Part shown: piece by piece, positions 27,559 to 37,655 of the stretch | Layout: each line of letters starts with the position of its first letter | Position numbering within the stretch: position 1 is the first letter of the stretch | Origin: Oxalobacter formigenes | GTDB lineage: Bacteria; Pseudomonadota; Gammaproteobacteria; Burkholderiales; Burkholderiaceae_D | DNA: 64,000 bases | Assembly: GCA_023667225.1 (NCBI GenBank) | Contig: JAMPAN010000001.1 | Coordinates: 527,166-591,165 of the forward strand | Reading direction: 5' to 3' | Position numbers and translations under genes: made by a program | Notes under the pieces: model-generated | Databases searched by the model: none | The model's input: only the letters and a program-made list of their open reading frames with translations | Told to the model about the DNA's origin: nothing

Positions 27559-29088
27559 ATGCCATCTATGAATACCAGCGCAGAACAACCTTTTCAGGGA
27601 AAAATGCTATGGGTAATGGCTATTTTGCTCTCCATGTCCAATTTTATTGCAGTGCTGGACATGACGATTGCAAATGTGTCGGTTACCAGCATATCCGGTG
27701 GTTTGGGCGCCAGTACCAGCCAGGGAACATGGGTCATTACTTCTTACGCGGTTGCAGAAGCGATTGTTGTTCCCCTGACAGGCTGGCTGGCCGGCCGGTT
27801 TGGCGCTGTGCGGATGTTTGTGGGTGCCATGAGTTTTTTCGGCATTTTTTCTTTTTTATGCGGTTTGTCCAATACATTGGGAGTGCTGGTAGGGGCCAGG
27901 ATATTGCAAGGGCTGGCTGGCGGCCCCATGATGCCACTGACACAAACGCTGCTTTTGAGAATTTTTCCCAGGGAAAAAGCCATGACGGCAACAACGCTCT
28001 GGGCCATGACAACCCTGGTTGCACCGGTGCTTGGCCCCATTCTGGGAGGATGGTTGTGCGATAACTATTCCTGGCACTGGATTTTCCTGATCAATGTGCC
28101 GATTGCTATCTGTTGCAGCTGGCTGGCGTGGCAAATGCTAAAAGATCTTCCTCAAAAAATTGAGCAGGCGCCGATTGATGTGGTTGGTTTGGGGCTTCTG
28201 ATTATCTGGGTCGGCGCATTGCAGCTGATGCTGGACGAAGGCAAGGATCTGGACTGGTTTTCTTCCAACTATATTGTTGCTCTGGCGGTTATCGCTGTCA
28301 TTGGATTTTGCGCTTTCATGATATGGGAGCTGACTGAGGAGCATCCTATTGTCAATATCAGGGTATTTCGTCACCGGGGGTACTCTGCCTGCCTTTTTAC
28401 TATTGCCCTGGCTTTTGGCGGCTATTTTGCCGTTAATGTCTTAACGCCGCTATGGCTGCAATCCTATATGGGATATACCCCCACATGGTCCGGTAAAACT
28501 ACTGCATGGAGCGGAGTCAGTGCTTTTCTTATTGCTCCGGCTGCGGCTATTCTTTCCCGTCGCGTAGATCCCAGGAAACTGATTTTCTGCGGCGTCATCT
28601 GGCTGGGTATCATCGCCTTTTGCCGTTCTTTTTTAAATACAGATGCCAATTACTGGTGGATTATCTTGCCGATTATGCTCATGGGATTGGGCTCGCCTTT
28701 CTTTTTTGTTCCGTTAACAGGTTTGGCGTTAACCAGTGTGGAAGAACATGAAACTGCTTCAGCAGCCGGTTTGATGAGTTTTGTCCGGACATTGTCCGGC
28801 GCTATCGCTACTTCCATTGTTACCACTGCCTGGGAAGACAAGACAAACTATTTGCATACCGAACTTTCCGGTCTGATTGATGCATCGGGAGAGTATTTCC
28901 GGATAGCAGCCGAAGCGGGTATGCCGACAGAAATGGCAAGGGCACTGATAAACAACATGGCGACTACCCAAAGTGTTATGCTGGCAACCAATGAAATCAT
29001 GCTGATTGTCAGCGTGCTTCTGGTTATTGCTGCCTTTGCCGTTTGCGTGGTTCCCCGGCCAGGTTCTGCCAAGCAGGAAAGAACATGA
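27559..29088 (+). CDS. emrB: EmrB-type drug:H+ antiporter (MFS, DHA2, 14 segments)
   Basis: This 509-residue inner-membrane pump has 14 predicted helices. DHA2 motifs are clear: FIAVLDMTIANVSVTSISGGLGAS in helix 1, GWLAGRFGAVRMF, RILQGLAGGPMMPLTQTLLL, and PVLGPILGGWLCDNYSWHWIFLINVPI in helix 5 (motif C). It exports hydrophobic toxicants or acids using the proton gradient, with the EmrA and NodT-type partners encoded upstream. The ATG at 27568 is an alternative start. Confidence 0.95.
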   Translation: MPSMNTSAEQPFQGKMLWVMAILLSMSNFIAVLDMTIANVSVTSISGGLGASTSQGTWVITSYAVAEAIVVPLTGWLAGRFGAVRMFVGAMSFFGIFSFLCGLSNTLGVLVGARILQGLAGGPMMPLTQTLLLRIFPREKAMTATTLWAMTTLVAPVLGPILGGWLCDNYSWHWIFLINVPIAICCSWLAWQMLKDLPQKIEQAPIDVVGLGLLIIWVGALQLMLDEGKDLDWFSSNYIVALAVIAVIGFCAFMIWELTEEHPIVNIRVFRHRGYSACLFTIALAFGGYFAVNVLTPLWLQSYMGYTPTWSGKTTAWSGVSAFLIAPAAAILSRRVDPRKLIFCGVIWLGIIAFCRSFLNTDANYWWIILPIMLMGLGSPFFFVPLTGLALTSVEEHETASAAGLMSFVRTLSGAIATSIVTTAWEDKTNYLHTELSGLIDASGEYFRIAAEAGMPTEMARALINNMATTQSVMLATNEIMLIVSVLLVIAAFAVCVVPRPGSAKQERT

Positions 29089-29112
29089 CCAAGTAAAAAA
29101 AGGAATAGAGAT

Positions 29113-29682
29113 GTGAAAAAATATCTTGCATGCAGTTTGTTCTTGCTGGCACTGCCGCTTATAGGAAAAGCTGCATGCACAGAAGAAGAATTGGCTTTTA
29201 AAAAAGAAAAGGCACTTTATTTCCGGGTATATGCTCTTCAGGGGCAGCACAGGTTGCCCGTTTATTCCCAACTTGCATCAGAATTGGGCAGAGAGTTTTC
29301 CACGCTTTATACGTTATACCCAAAAGACAAATCTGCCGGGCAAACAGGCCTGGATCAATTATGCTCAGTGATGGATCAGATGATTGCCATTGCAGATAAT
29401 TTGCTTGCTGGAGGAAACGGCCTTGAAAAGCAGACGCCTTGGGTAAAACACTCACCTGAAGATTTGCTTAACGCATCTACTGCATTGACTGCATACTGTG
29501 CAGCAGCATCCTCTGCGTGCGAAACCGGAGAGGGCAGGGAAATCATGGAAGAACTGGCACAGCTTTCTCATATGTTAGTAGAAGAAAATAATATTCCAGC
29601 CAAACTGGTTGATAAATATTATGAGCGCATTATGCAGTTTTTAAAGATGGAAAAACAACCGGAAATTCCACAAACAGATTGA
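29113..29682 (+). CDS. Exported protein of unknown function at the end of the efflux operon
   Basis: The 189-residue protein is not recognised. A clear Sec signal peptide (KKYLACSLFLLALPLIGKAA, cut about residue 20) precedes a helical, Cys-containing mature domain; Cys22, Cys74, Cys130 and Cys136 could form periplasmic disulfides. The start is a GTG, with AGGAA about nine bases upstream. It follows emrB by 24 bases, which suggests co-transcription, but the role in efflux is unknown. Confidence 0.68.
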   Translation: MKKYLACSLFLLALPLIGKAACTEEELAFKKEKALYFRVYALQGQHRLPVYSQLASELGREFSTLYTLYPKDKSAGQTGLDQLCSVMDQMIAIADNLLAGGNGLEKQTPWVKHSPEDLLNASTALTAYCAAASSACETGEGREIMEELAQLSHMLVEENNIPAKLVDKYYERIMQFLKMEKQPEIPQTD

Positions 29683-29747
29683 AGGAAAATATTACCCGCT
29701 TTCCTTGTATTCTATAGATTGGGGAGAACTTTCCCGCCAAATAAAAA

Positions 29748-29773
29748 ACCCGTCTTTTATAGAAAAGACGGGT
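29748..29773 (-). terminator. Rho-independent terminator (minus strand)
   Basis: An 11-bp perfect stem ACCCGTCTTTT / AAAAGACGGGT with a four-base loop is followed on the minus strand by TTTTTATT. It ends transcription of the small gene at 29794-30168 and also lies after the plus-strand efflux operon. Confidence 0.88.
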
Positions 29774-29793
29774 AGATAATTGGCTATCCCGGC

Positions 29794-30168
29794 TTAACCT
29801 GCTTTGGGTTGGATATTTAGTCCGGGCAGCGTCTGCATACCCTGATTTTTCAGAGTATTTGCATTAGCAAGACGAGTTTCTTCCAGTGCTGTCATCAACA
29901 TAGCATCCAGAAGAGAAAATTCTACCTGATCCATTTTGAAAAGCGATGGCACTCCGGATTGTGCTATTTCCTGTGTCGAGTCTGCTGAATTGTTCCGGGA
30001 TGTACCGGCAGGTTTCAGGATATTTCTCGTATAGTGCATTTCGGCCGCTTTCAGATCCTCCCTGATCTGTTTTAGCATGTCCTCAAAATCTGTTCCTGCG
30101 CTCCTGCTTTGATACGGAGGGGAGGCGACACCAAACTGAATCCTGTCTGTAATTTTGTCGATGCTCAT
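29794..30168 (-). CDS. Hypothetical cytoplasmic protein
   Basis: The product has 124 residues and no recognised domain. It is polar, with a central Ser/Asn-rich linker (PAGTSRNNSADSTQE) between two helical stretches and no signal peptide. The ATG at 30168 is favoured because AGGGGGT lies five bases upstream; the frame's earlier start at 30243 has none. It has its own terminator, and an inverted repeat lies upstream of it. It may belong to a group of small secreted or surface-associated proteins, but nothing in the sequence proves it. Confidence 0.62.
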   Translation of the reverse strand: MSIDKITDRIQFGVASPPYQSRSAGTDFEDMLKQIREDLKAAEMHYTRNILKPAGTSRNNSADSTQEIAQSGVPSLFKMDQVEFSLLDAMLMTALEETRLANANTLKNQGMQTLPGLNIQPKAG

Positions 30169-30332
30169 ATTGACCCCCTGATATTTGAACACTTCTTCAA
30201 GTACTAGCCTAACAGAAAACGCCGCCATCAAAAGCAGAAACAAAACGGCTTTTTTACCTTATTTTTGACGAGCTGTCTGTAGGTGGAACATCTCCTTTTC
30301 ATGATTCCTTGAGCAAACAAGCTATAAGCCCT

Positions 30333-30356
30333 AATTTGTTTGGGTGAAAACAAATT
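30333..30356 (+). repeat. Inverted repeat upstream of the 30168 gene
   Basis: Arms AATTTGTTT (30333-30341) and AAACAAATT (30348-30356) are exact complements around GGGTGA. Neither strand shows a T-tract next to it, so an operator or mRNA stem is more likely than a terminator. It lies between the end of the flavodoxin gene and the start of the hypothetical gene on the minus strand. Confidence 0.5.
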
Positions 30357-30404
30357 CCGGTTTTATTATCAGGGTTGCTTTCTTTCTCAGGAAACATACC
30401 TATA

Positions 30405-30965
30405 TTACTTTAGGAGTGCATTAAGCCAGGCATCCAGGGATTCACTGATGACAACCGGCGCTTTGCTTTGGGGCTTATAAATTTCATATCCATCCAATAC
30501 AACGGCGTTTTTTGCCTGTTTCTTAAAATCGGTAAAAAAAGTACCCGGATTGCCGCCATGCGTGCAAAAAGCAGCTGTTTTCCTGCCGCTGAAATCAAAC
30601 TGATTTAACATACTCATTACCGGTGTGGAAATGGTATACCACCATACCGGGCTGCCCACCAGAATCAAATCATAAGAAGCTATTTTTTCCGGCAGCCCTT
30701 TTAGGGCAGGCAGGTTGCCTGTTTCCCGTTCTTTTTTTACGGTGTCAGTCATGGCCTGATATCCGGCAGGATAAGGTACTGCTGTTTCAATCCGGAAAAT
30801 ATCAGCGCCTGTTTTCTTCTGTAATTCCCTGGCAATATAATCTGTATTGCCTGTCTGTGAAAAATAGACAATCAGGGTTTTAGGCGATGTGTTATTGCCA
30901 GCAAAAGTTATTGCCGGAATAAGTCCCAGGCATCCAAAGAACAAACTGCATAACCATTTTTTCAT
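30405..30965 (-). CDS. Flavodoxin-family protein with a signal peptide
   Basis: The 186-residue protein has a Sec-type leader (KKWLCSLFFGCLGLIPAITFAG, residues 2-23), so the flavodoxin domain is probably periplasmic, which is unusual for this fold. The FMN phosphate loop is seen as YFSQTGNTDYIA, and the second FMN loop region as LVGSPVWWYTISTPVMS, typical of the flavodoxin_4 group that sits with aldo/keto reductases. It is the last gene of a minus-strand redox cluster that also encodes an exported cupin and a second, cytoplasmic flavodoxin of similar sequence. Confidence 0.85.
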   Translation of the reverse strand: MKKWLCSLFFGCLGLIPAITFAGNNTSPKTLIVYFSQTGNTDYIARELQKKTGADIFRIETAVPYPAGYQAMTDTVKKERETGNLPALKGLPEKIASYDLILVGSPVWWYTISTPVMSMLNQFDFSGRKTAAFCTHGGNPGTFFTDFKKQAKNAVVLDGYEIYKPQSKAPVVISESLDAWLNALLK

Positions 30966-31023
30966 TACTTTTCTCCTTGATAGCTATTGCTGTGCCATAT
31001 TGAACATTGCTGACTTTTTTCAT

Positions 31024-31476
31024 TCATTGGACATTTTTCCCGCTGATTGTACCGGTAATTGCCATATACATCATCCCGGTACGAGGAGAAGCTCTATGCC
31101 AATGTTTGATACCGGAAGGGCAATGAACCATATCCCCCGGCCGGATTTCACGAATAGTACCGCTCCATTCCTGGGTAAGCCCGGCGCCTGAAATAACTGC
31201 AAGCGTTTGTCCTGCCGGGTGGATATGCCATGCAGAACGGGCACCAGGTTCCAAGGTGACATAAGCGCCGGAAACAGGGCTTTCCTCCGTTGCAGGGAAC
31301 AGGGGATCAATCCTGACATTACCGGTAAACCAGCCTGCATGGCCCGGTAAAGATGCTTGTGAACCATCTGGTGAAATAGTTTGTCTGGAAGAGAACACGG
31401 CTGTTTCTGCAACAGCGTGATTTTCCCATGCCAGGAAAAATGGTAAAAGTGCCGCAAGAACAACACATTTTCTCAC
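31024..31476 (-). CDS. Exported small cupin protein
   Basis: The 150-residue protein has a signal peptide (VVLAALLPFFLAWENHAVA) followed by one cupin barrel. The first cupin motif is GARSAWHIHPAGQTLAVISG, with two His ligands, and the second is IRPGDMVHCPSGIKHWHRASP. This is the GxHxH...H pattern for a bound metal, although no enzyme activity can be named. Similar cupins are often encoded beside carboxymuconolactone-decarboxylase-like and flavodoxin genes, as here. The gene follows the aldo/keto reductase by 22 bases. Confidence 0.87.
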   Translation of the reverse strand: MRKCVVLAALLPFFLAWENHAVAETAVFSSRQTISPDGSQASLPGHAGWFTGNVRIDPLFPATEESPVSGAYVTLEPGARSAWHIHPAGQTLAVISGAGLTQEWSGTIREIRPGDMVHCPSGIKHWHRASPRTGMMYMAITGTISGKNVQ

Positions 31477-31498
31477 TTAAGCCTCGTTTGGGGAGTTG

Positions 31499-32756
<1,258 letters not shown>

Positions 32757-32780
32757 CTGTTCCCTGAAAGGATATTTTTC

Positions 32781-33524
32781 CTAAAATTCCTGCGTTGTGG
32801 GGCGGATGACAATCTCGTTGATACCGGTATCTTCTGGTTGGGAAAGGGCATACATAATGGCATCGGCAACTCTTTCTGCCGGAATGGCAAATTTTTTGTA
32901 GGCTGCCTGTATGGCATGCCGGGTTGAATCATGCGCACTGTAATTTGGTAGTTCAGATTCAATAAACCCGGGAGAAATAATGGTGGAGCGGAAACGGCCG
33001 GCAGATTCCATACGAATGCCTTCCGAAATAGCCCGCACGGCAAATTTTGTTGCAGAGTAAACCGTACCGCTTGGGGCCGCTACCTTGAATCCGGCAACAG
33101 AAGCTACATTAACAAAGTGCCCCGACTGTTGTTTTTCAAAGACCGGCCAGGCAGCCGCTATACCGTAAAGAATCCCTTTGATATTGACATCAATCATCTT
33201 TTCCCATTCGTCAACTTGCCGTGCTGCAAGCGGCGCACTCAGCATAACCCCGGCATTGCCGATTAACACATCCAGACGCCCGTACCGGGAAACAATAGCA
33301 TTGACGGTATTTGTTATTTCCTGTTTTTTTGTAACGTCAACCTGATAGCAGGATGCCTTGCCGCCTGTTTCTGTAATTTCACGAACAATTTTTTCAAGAC
33401 GCTCTTTTCGCCGGGCAACCAGGGCGACCACAGCTCCGCCGGCAGCCAGCCTGCGCGCGGCAGCTTCCCCAATTCCGCTACTGGCACCGGTAATCAGAAT
33501 AACCTTGTTTGCTACGTTGCTCAT
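32781..33524 (-). CDS. Short-chain dehydrogenase/reductase
   Basis: This classical SDR of 248 residues has the cofactor motif TGASSGIGEAAA, NAG (VLIGNAGVM), the catalytic Ser in NVASVAG and YSATK with Tyr and Lys. It resembles the NADP-dependent YdfG/YciK-like group that reduces small hydroxy-acid or sugar-type carbonyls; the substrate is unknown. AAGGAG precedes the ATG at 33524, so the earlier in-frame start (33602) is not used. It is upstream of the decayed decarboxylase gene and probably in the same transcript. Confidence 0.92.
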   Translation of the reverse strand: MSNVANKVILITGASSGIGEAAARRLAAGGAVVALVARRKERLEKIVREITETGGKASCYQVDVTKKQEITNTVNAIVSRYGRLDVLIGNAGVMLSAPLAARQVDEWEKMIDVNIKGILYGIAAAWPVFEKQQSGHFVNVASVAGFKVAAPSGTVYSATKFAVRAISEGIRMESAGRFRSTIISPGFIESELPNYSAHDSTRHAIQAAYKKFAIPAERVADAIMYALSQPEDTGINEIVIRPTTQEF

Positions 33525-33621
33525 CAATTTCTCCTTATAGTCATACAAACGGAAAGTAGAAAATAAATTCAATACTGACTGATTATTGGCCGATTCTCTC
33601 ATGGGAAAGTATCATTACTGT

Positions 33622-34743
33622 TTATTCCAGTGTTTCCCACCAGAAGGAAAAGTGCTGTGTCTTACCGCTTAAATTAACTGTATCGCCAATAATCGGAGTC
33701 AATAATCGGTAAGGCTGGTTTTTGCTGGCTGCTAAAAGCCTGGCAAGCGGATCATTCCAGGCATGATTTGAGAGAGCAAATTTGCCGGAATGGGCAGGAA
33801 GCAGGGCATTTGCCTTCAAATCAGCAGCTGCCTGAGCGGTTTCTTCAGGTGTCATATGAATATAGGCCCATAATTTGTCATATTGGCCATTTTCAAGAAT
33901 GACCAGATCAAATCCGCCAAAATACTTTCCTGCTTCGGCAAAGTGAGGACCATAACCACTGTCACCGCTGAAAAAAATTTTCCGGTTTGCTGTCTGAATG
34001 GCAAAACTGACCCAAAGTGTCTTATTACGTATCAGGCCGCGGCCTGAAAAATGGCGGGCTGGTAAAATATGGATTCTGATACCTTCTTCAGGAACAAATT
34101 GGTCATACCAGTCAGCTTCGTGGATTTTTTGGGCAGGATATCCCCAGTAAATCAGGTGAGCGCCTACGCCAAGTCCGGTAATGACAGATTTGACGCGAGG
34201 TTCCAGCGCTGTTACGGTTTCGTAGTCCAGATGATCCCAGTGGTCATGAGAAATCAGCAGGTAATCAATAACCGGCATATCCTCAGGCGTATAGACATGA
34301 CTGCCTTTAAAAGCGCTGTTCACAAAAGAAAATGGACCAGCATAAGGGTGCAGGACAGGATCAATCAAAAAACGTCTTCCCGAAAGCTGAATGTAATAGG
34401 AAGAGTGTCCAAGCCAGACAATCAGATTTTTTTTTGGATCAAGCAAGTGCAAGTTTGTTTTGACAGAAGGTATTGTCCCTTTGGGAATACGGCGTTCTTT
34501 GGCGGTAAAGAAACTTTTCAACAGGACAGCGGCAATGCTGGTATCTTCAGTAAACAGAGGCGTAGGGGAAAGATTTTTGAATTCACCTTTCACATAATGA
34601 GGGGACTTCATGATGGCATTTAGGGAATCACCCTTCGGTTGTCTGCCGAACTGGCGTTGCCCTAAAATGACGAAGACAGCTATTGTCACGGACAAAATAG
34701 CAAGAAAGATGCCTGCCAATATCATTTTTCCTGTTTTTTTCAT
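33622..34743 (-). CDS. MBL-fold metallohydrolase (RomA/NAPE-PLD-like)
   Basis: The 373-residue protein has one N-terminal membrane anchor (MILAGIFLAILSVTIAVFVIL) and a metallo-beta-lactamase fold domain: WLGHSSYYIQLSGRRFLIDPVL, the metal motif SHDHWDHLD, PARHFSGR, FFSGDSGYG and LLPAHSGKF. These are features of the RomA/UlaG-like lipid and phosphodiesterase branch. The active site is probably on the periplasmic side, because a short N-terminus precedes the anchor. It lies 17 bases after the cytoplasmic flavodoxin gene, in the same operon direction. Confidence 0.86.
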   Translation of the reverse strand: MKKTGKMILAGIFLAILSVTIAVFVILGQRQFGRQPKGDSLNAIMKSPHYVKGEFKNLSPTPLFTEDTSIAAVLLKSFFTAKERRIPKGTIPSVKTNLHLLDPKKNLIVWLGHSSYYIQLSGRRFLIDPVLHPYAGPFSFVNSAFKGSHVYTPEDMPVIDYLLISHDHWDHLDYETVTALEPRVKSVITGLGVGAHLIYWGYPAQKIHEADWYDQFVPEEGIRIHILPARHFSGRGLIRNKTLWVSFAIQTANRKIFFSGDSGYGPHFAEAGKYFGGFDLVILENGQYDKLWAYIHMTPEETAQAAADLKANALLPAHSGKFALSNHAWNDPLARLLAASKNQPYRLLTPIIGDTVNLSGKTQHFSFWWETLE

Positions 34744-34760
34744 GCCAGCCAGTAGCAGTT

Positions 34761-35264
34761 TTATGAATTAGCCAACTTATCCAGCCATTCATCCAGAGCA
34801 GCTTCAGTTGAAGCTGTTTTGCTTCTCGCAGGCTGGAAAAAATCAATGCCTTCCAGCACATTGGCATGGCGCGCCTGTGTTCTGAAATGGGAAAAATAGC
34901 GCCCCAGTCCACCCATGTGCGTGCAGAAAGCAGCTGTTTTCTTTCCTTTGAAATCGGCGAGCTGCAAAAAACGCATGACTGGTGTGGAAACGGTATACCA
35001 CCAAACCGGGCCGCCAACCAGAATCAGATCATAGGCAGACATATCAGGCGGTTCATGTTTGAGAGCGGGCAACTGGCCTGTTTCCAGCTCTTTTTTAGGT
35101 TCGTCATAAATGTCTGGCTGCTGTGTTGGATAAGTCCGGACGGTTTCAATTTCATACAGGTCAGCTTGTGTTTTGGATTGCAATATTTCAGCGATTCGTC
35201 TGGTTACGCCGGATTGTGAATAGAAAATGACCAGGACTTTTACTTGTTTGCGAGCAGTATCCAT
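34761..35264 (-). CDS. Cytoplasmic flavodoxin-family protein
   Basis: The 167-residue protein has no signal peptide. The FMN loop reads YSQSGVTRRIA and the second loop LVGGPVWWYTVSTPVMRF, very close to the exported flavodoxin at 30405, so the two are likely paralogs that differ in location. It is the first gene of the minus-strand redox cluster and is divergent from the AraC-type regulator. It probably carries electrons to, or itself acts as, an NAD(P)H:quinone reductase, as in related clusters. Confidence 0.87.
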   Translation of the reverse strand: MDTARKQVKVLVIFYSQSGVTRRIAEILQSKTQADLYEIETVRTYPTQQPDIYDEPKKELETGQLPALKHEPPDMSAYDLILVGGPVWWYTVSTPVMRFLQLADFKGKKTAAFCTHMGGLGRYFSHFRTQARHANVLEGIDFFQPARSKTASTEAALDEWLDKLANS

Positions 35265-35428
35265 AGGTATAACCTCTTGTCTGTTTCTTTTCGGAATAGG
35301 GCAAAATATCCTTCAGGATAAGATTGGCAGTAAAGCAAGAACAGATATATTTCTCTCTTTTTATTGCCTGTTTCTCTCTGCCTGAAAAAGTGCAATAATC
35401 ATTGCTCCAAATAACCTGTTAAAAATCT

Positions 35429-36343
35429 ATGGCCATCAACTTTGCCGATATGCTGTCACACAGGCGAATAATTGAAAAACTGACGGGGCACATGGCTGCG
35501 CCGGGTAATTACCCGACCCCTATAGAAGGGTTATCGCTTCATCGAAGGGATGAGATCAATATCCCGGAAAATTGCTTTTTCAATCCGGCCATCACCGTGC
35601 TGGTGCAGGGGCGGAAACGTACCATGGTCGGAAACGAGGAGTACGATTATGGGGAAGGGCAGTGCCTGATAAACAACCTGGATTTGCCCAGTACCAATTA
35701 TATTTATGAAGCTTCGCCGGAAAAACCTTTTTTGGTCATGGCGCTGAGTATTGACAAAAGGCTTGCCATGCAGCTGGCTGCCGAGATGCTGCCGAAAGCG
35801 AAGACAGAAATTTGCCACGAAAAAAATATTTGTATTGCCCAGGCAGATCCTGATGTGCTTGACGCATTTTTTCGCCTGCTTGAATTGCTTGATAAACCGG
35901 AACAGATACCGGTTCTTGCCCCCATGATTATCCGTGAAATCCATTACCGCATACTGATTGGGCCGCAAGGCGGTTTCATGCGTATGGTTAATACGCTTGG
36001 CAGCCAGAGCAACCAGATTGCACGTGCCATCAATTGGTTAAAAGACAATTACAGGGAACCTTTACAAATCAATGAGCTGGCCCGCCATGTTAATATGGCG
36101 ACATCTACTTTCCACAGGCACTTTAAGCAGGTTACCACGTTAAGTCCGCTGCAATACCAAAAGCGTCTCCGCCTGTACGAGGCACAGCGCCTTATGTTGG
36201 TAGAAAATGAATATGCAGCCAGCGCTTGCGCAGCAGTGGGGTATGAAAGCCCAGCCCAGTTTAACCGTGAGTACAAGCGTCTCTTTGGCAAACCGCCAGC
36301 AAAGGATGTTAATTATATGCGCGCTGTAGCTGCTGTACCTTAA
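35429..36343 (+). CDS. AraC-family regulator (YqhC-like)
   Basis: The 304-residue regulator has an AraC_N-type cupin domain (residues 20-180, with FNPAITVLVQGRKRTMVGNEEYDYGEGQCLI) and a C-terminal pair of HTH motifs: LQINELARHVNMATSTFHRHFKQVTTLSPLQYQKRLRLYEA and AACAAVGYESPAQFNREYKRLFGKPP. This is the architecture of YqhC, which responds to aldehydes and activates aldehyde reductases in E. coli. It stands divergent from the flavodoxin/AKR/SDR cluster, so it very likely controls it. The start lacks a clear ribosome binding site. Confidence 0.88.
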   Translation: MAINFADMLSHRRIIEKLTGHMAAPGNYPTPIEGLSLHRRDEINIPENCFFNPAITVLVQGRKRTMVGNEEYDYGEGQCLINNLDLPSTNYIYEASPEKPFLVMALSIDKRLAMQLAAEMLPKAKTEICHEKNICIAQADPDVLDAFFRLLELLDKPEQIPVLAPMIIREIHYRILIGPQGGFMRMVNTLGSQSNQIARAINWLKDNYREPLQINELARHVNMATSTFHRHFKQVTTLSPLQYQKRLRLYEAQRLMLVENEYAASACAAVGYESPAQFNREYKRLFGKPPAKDVNYMRAVAAVP

Positions 36344-36460
36344 ATTTGCCCGTTTCGCCAATACATGAGATATTCGAAAAACAGAGCAGAGAAATGGCAA
36401 TAGGAGTAGGATTCAGTTATTTCTATTAAGTTTTCCTGTATTTCAAGGTGAGGGAAGTCG

Positions 36461-37114
36461 ATGGCAGAGGCCATTTTATCCAAAGCGCCTATTATCTTTC
36501 TTTCAATTGACCTGATCGGCACTTTTGTTTTTGCCATGAGCGGAGCCGCAACAGGCATACGCAGGCATTTCGATATATTCGGTATCTTTGTCCTGGCGGC
36601 CGTTACCGGGATAGGCGGCGGTGTTCTCCGTGATATCTGTATTGGATCAACACCACCGCCAGGTTTGACCAATCCGCTTTATATGCTCGTCATTTTGCTT
36701 GCCGTTGCTGCAAGTATCTGTTTCAGAAAAATACTTAACCATTTTGAGCTGCCTTCGCTTTATCTGGATGCTGTGGGACTGGGATTCTTTGCCGCATTCG
36801 GTGCAAATAAAACCTATGTACTGACTGGCAACTGGCAACTGGCTATCCTGATGGGGTGTGTGAGCGCCGCAGGAGGCGGATGCATCAGGGATATCTTTTC
36901 TGGGAGCAGTCCGCATATATTTTCACGCGAGATATACGCAACGGCAGCTATAGCTGGAGCCGGTATCGAATTATTGGGTTTAACCGGAATCATCCATCCG
37001 GCCTACAGCACATGGATTGCGATTGTCACATGTTCCGCCATGCGCATTCTTGCGTTGCATTTTAAGATTCATTTGCCAAGAGTCTCTATGGAGGACAGGC
37101 AAATAACATCCTGA
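36461..37114 (+). CDS. TRIC cation channel family protein (YicG/YadS, UPF0126)
   Basis: This 217-residue membrane protein is built from two repeats of three helices plus one extra helix. Conserved glycine-rich motifs GTFVFAMSGAATGIRRHFDIFGI and TGIGGGVLRDICIGSTPP in the first half, and FFAAFGANKTY plus SAAGGGCIRDIFSG in the second, identify the family. Bacterial members form K+-permeable trimeric channels or have been linked to glycine transport (YadS-type). GAGGGAAG precedes the ATG. It is monocistronic. Confidence 0.9.
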   Translation: MAEAILSKAPIIFLSIDLIGTFVFAMSGAATGIRRHFDIFGIFVLAAVTGIGGGVLRDICIGSTPPPGLTNPLYMLVILLAVAASICFRKILNHFELPSLYLDAVGLGFFAAFGANKTYVLTGNWQLAILMGCVSAAGGGCIRDIFSGSSPHIFSREIYATAAIAGAGIELLGLTGIIHPAYSTWIAIVTCSAMRILALHFKIHLPRVSMEDRQITS

Positions 37115-37655
37115 AAAGGAAAATTCGAGAAGAGATATTTTTATTATGTAATTTAACATAATATGAATTATGCGAAATTTTTTATTTCTCTGCTACGGGC
37201 CATGTGATTGATGCTGGTCTTATCTTGGGCATCTTTAGTTAAAAAATGTTAAATGCGCAACTTGCTTCCGGGGAACTTCCGGTAATCCTCAGTTTCTTTC
37301 TGTCTATATCCTGGGCGTGACAATGGCGTATATGATGTTGCGGCGTATTCGAACTAGCCTGGCGTTCGCTCCCACTTGGGTAAAATTCGTAGTGTTCCTG
37401 CTCGCGCTCCTATCGGTTTGGCTTCTTCAGTTGATTCTGAGTATTCTTTTACAGAAGGTTCCTATACGCCGAAACATTTGCCGGGTGATGGGTTTGTGTT
37501 TCTTTGTGATATGAAGTTATTCCTTAAACTTGTACGGGAGCATCCAGCCGCATTCTATTAATTTTAACAAAATCAATTAATTACAACAACAATTTAAAGT
37601 TAAATACAACCATTAACTCGTAGTCATAAGGATATGTTTTTTAAAATATAGCTAA
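37115..37655. other. 541-base gap with no supported gene
   Basis: The sequence alternates between AT-rich ends (37125-37250 and 37550-37650) and a more balanced core. Three short overlapping frames occur in the core (for example one with a hydrophobic run at about 37377-37500), but none has a ribosome binding site or a recognisable product, and a stop at 37355-37357 interrupts the only one that looks soluble. It may contain a decayed gene fragment. I see no terminator, tRNA or riboswitch-like structure. Confidence 0.6.
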
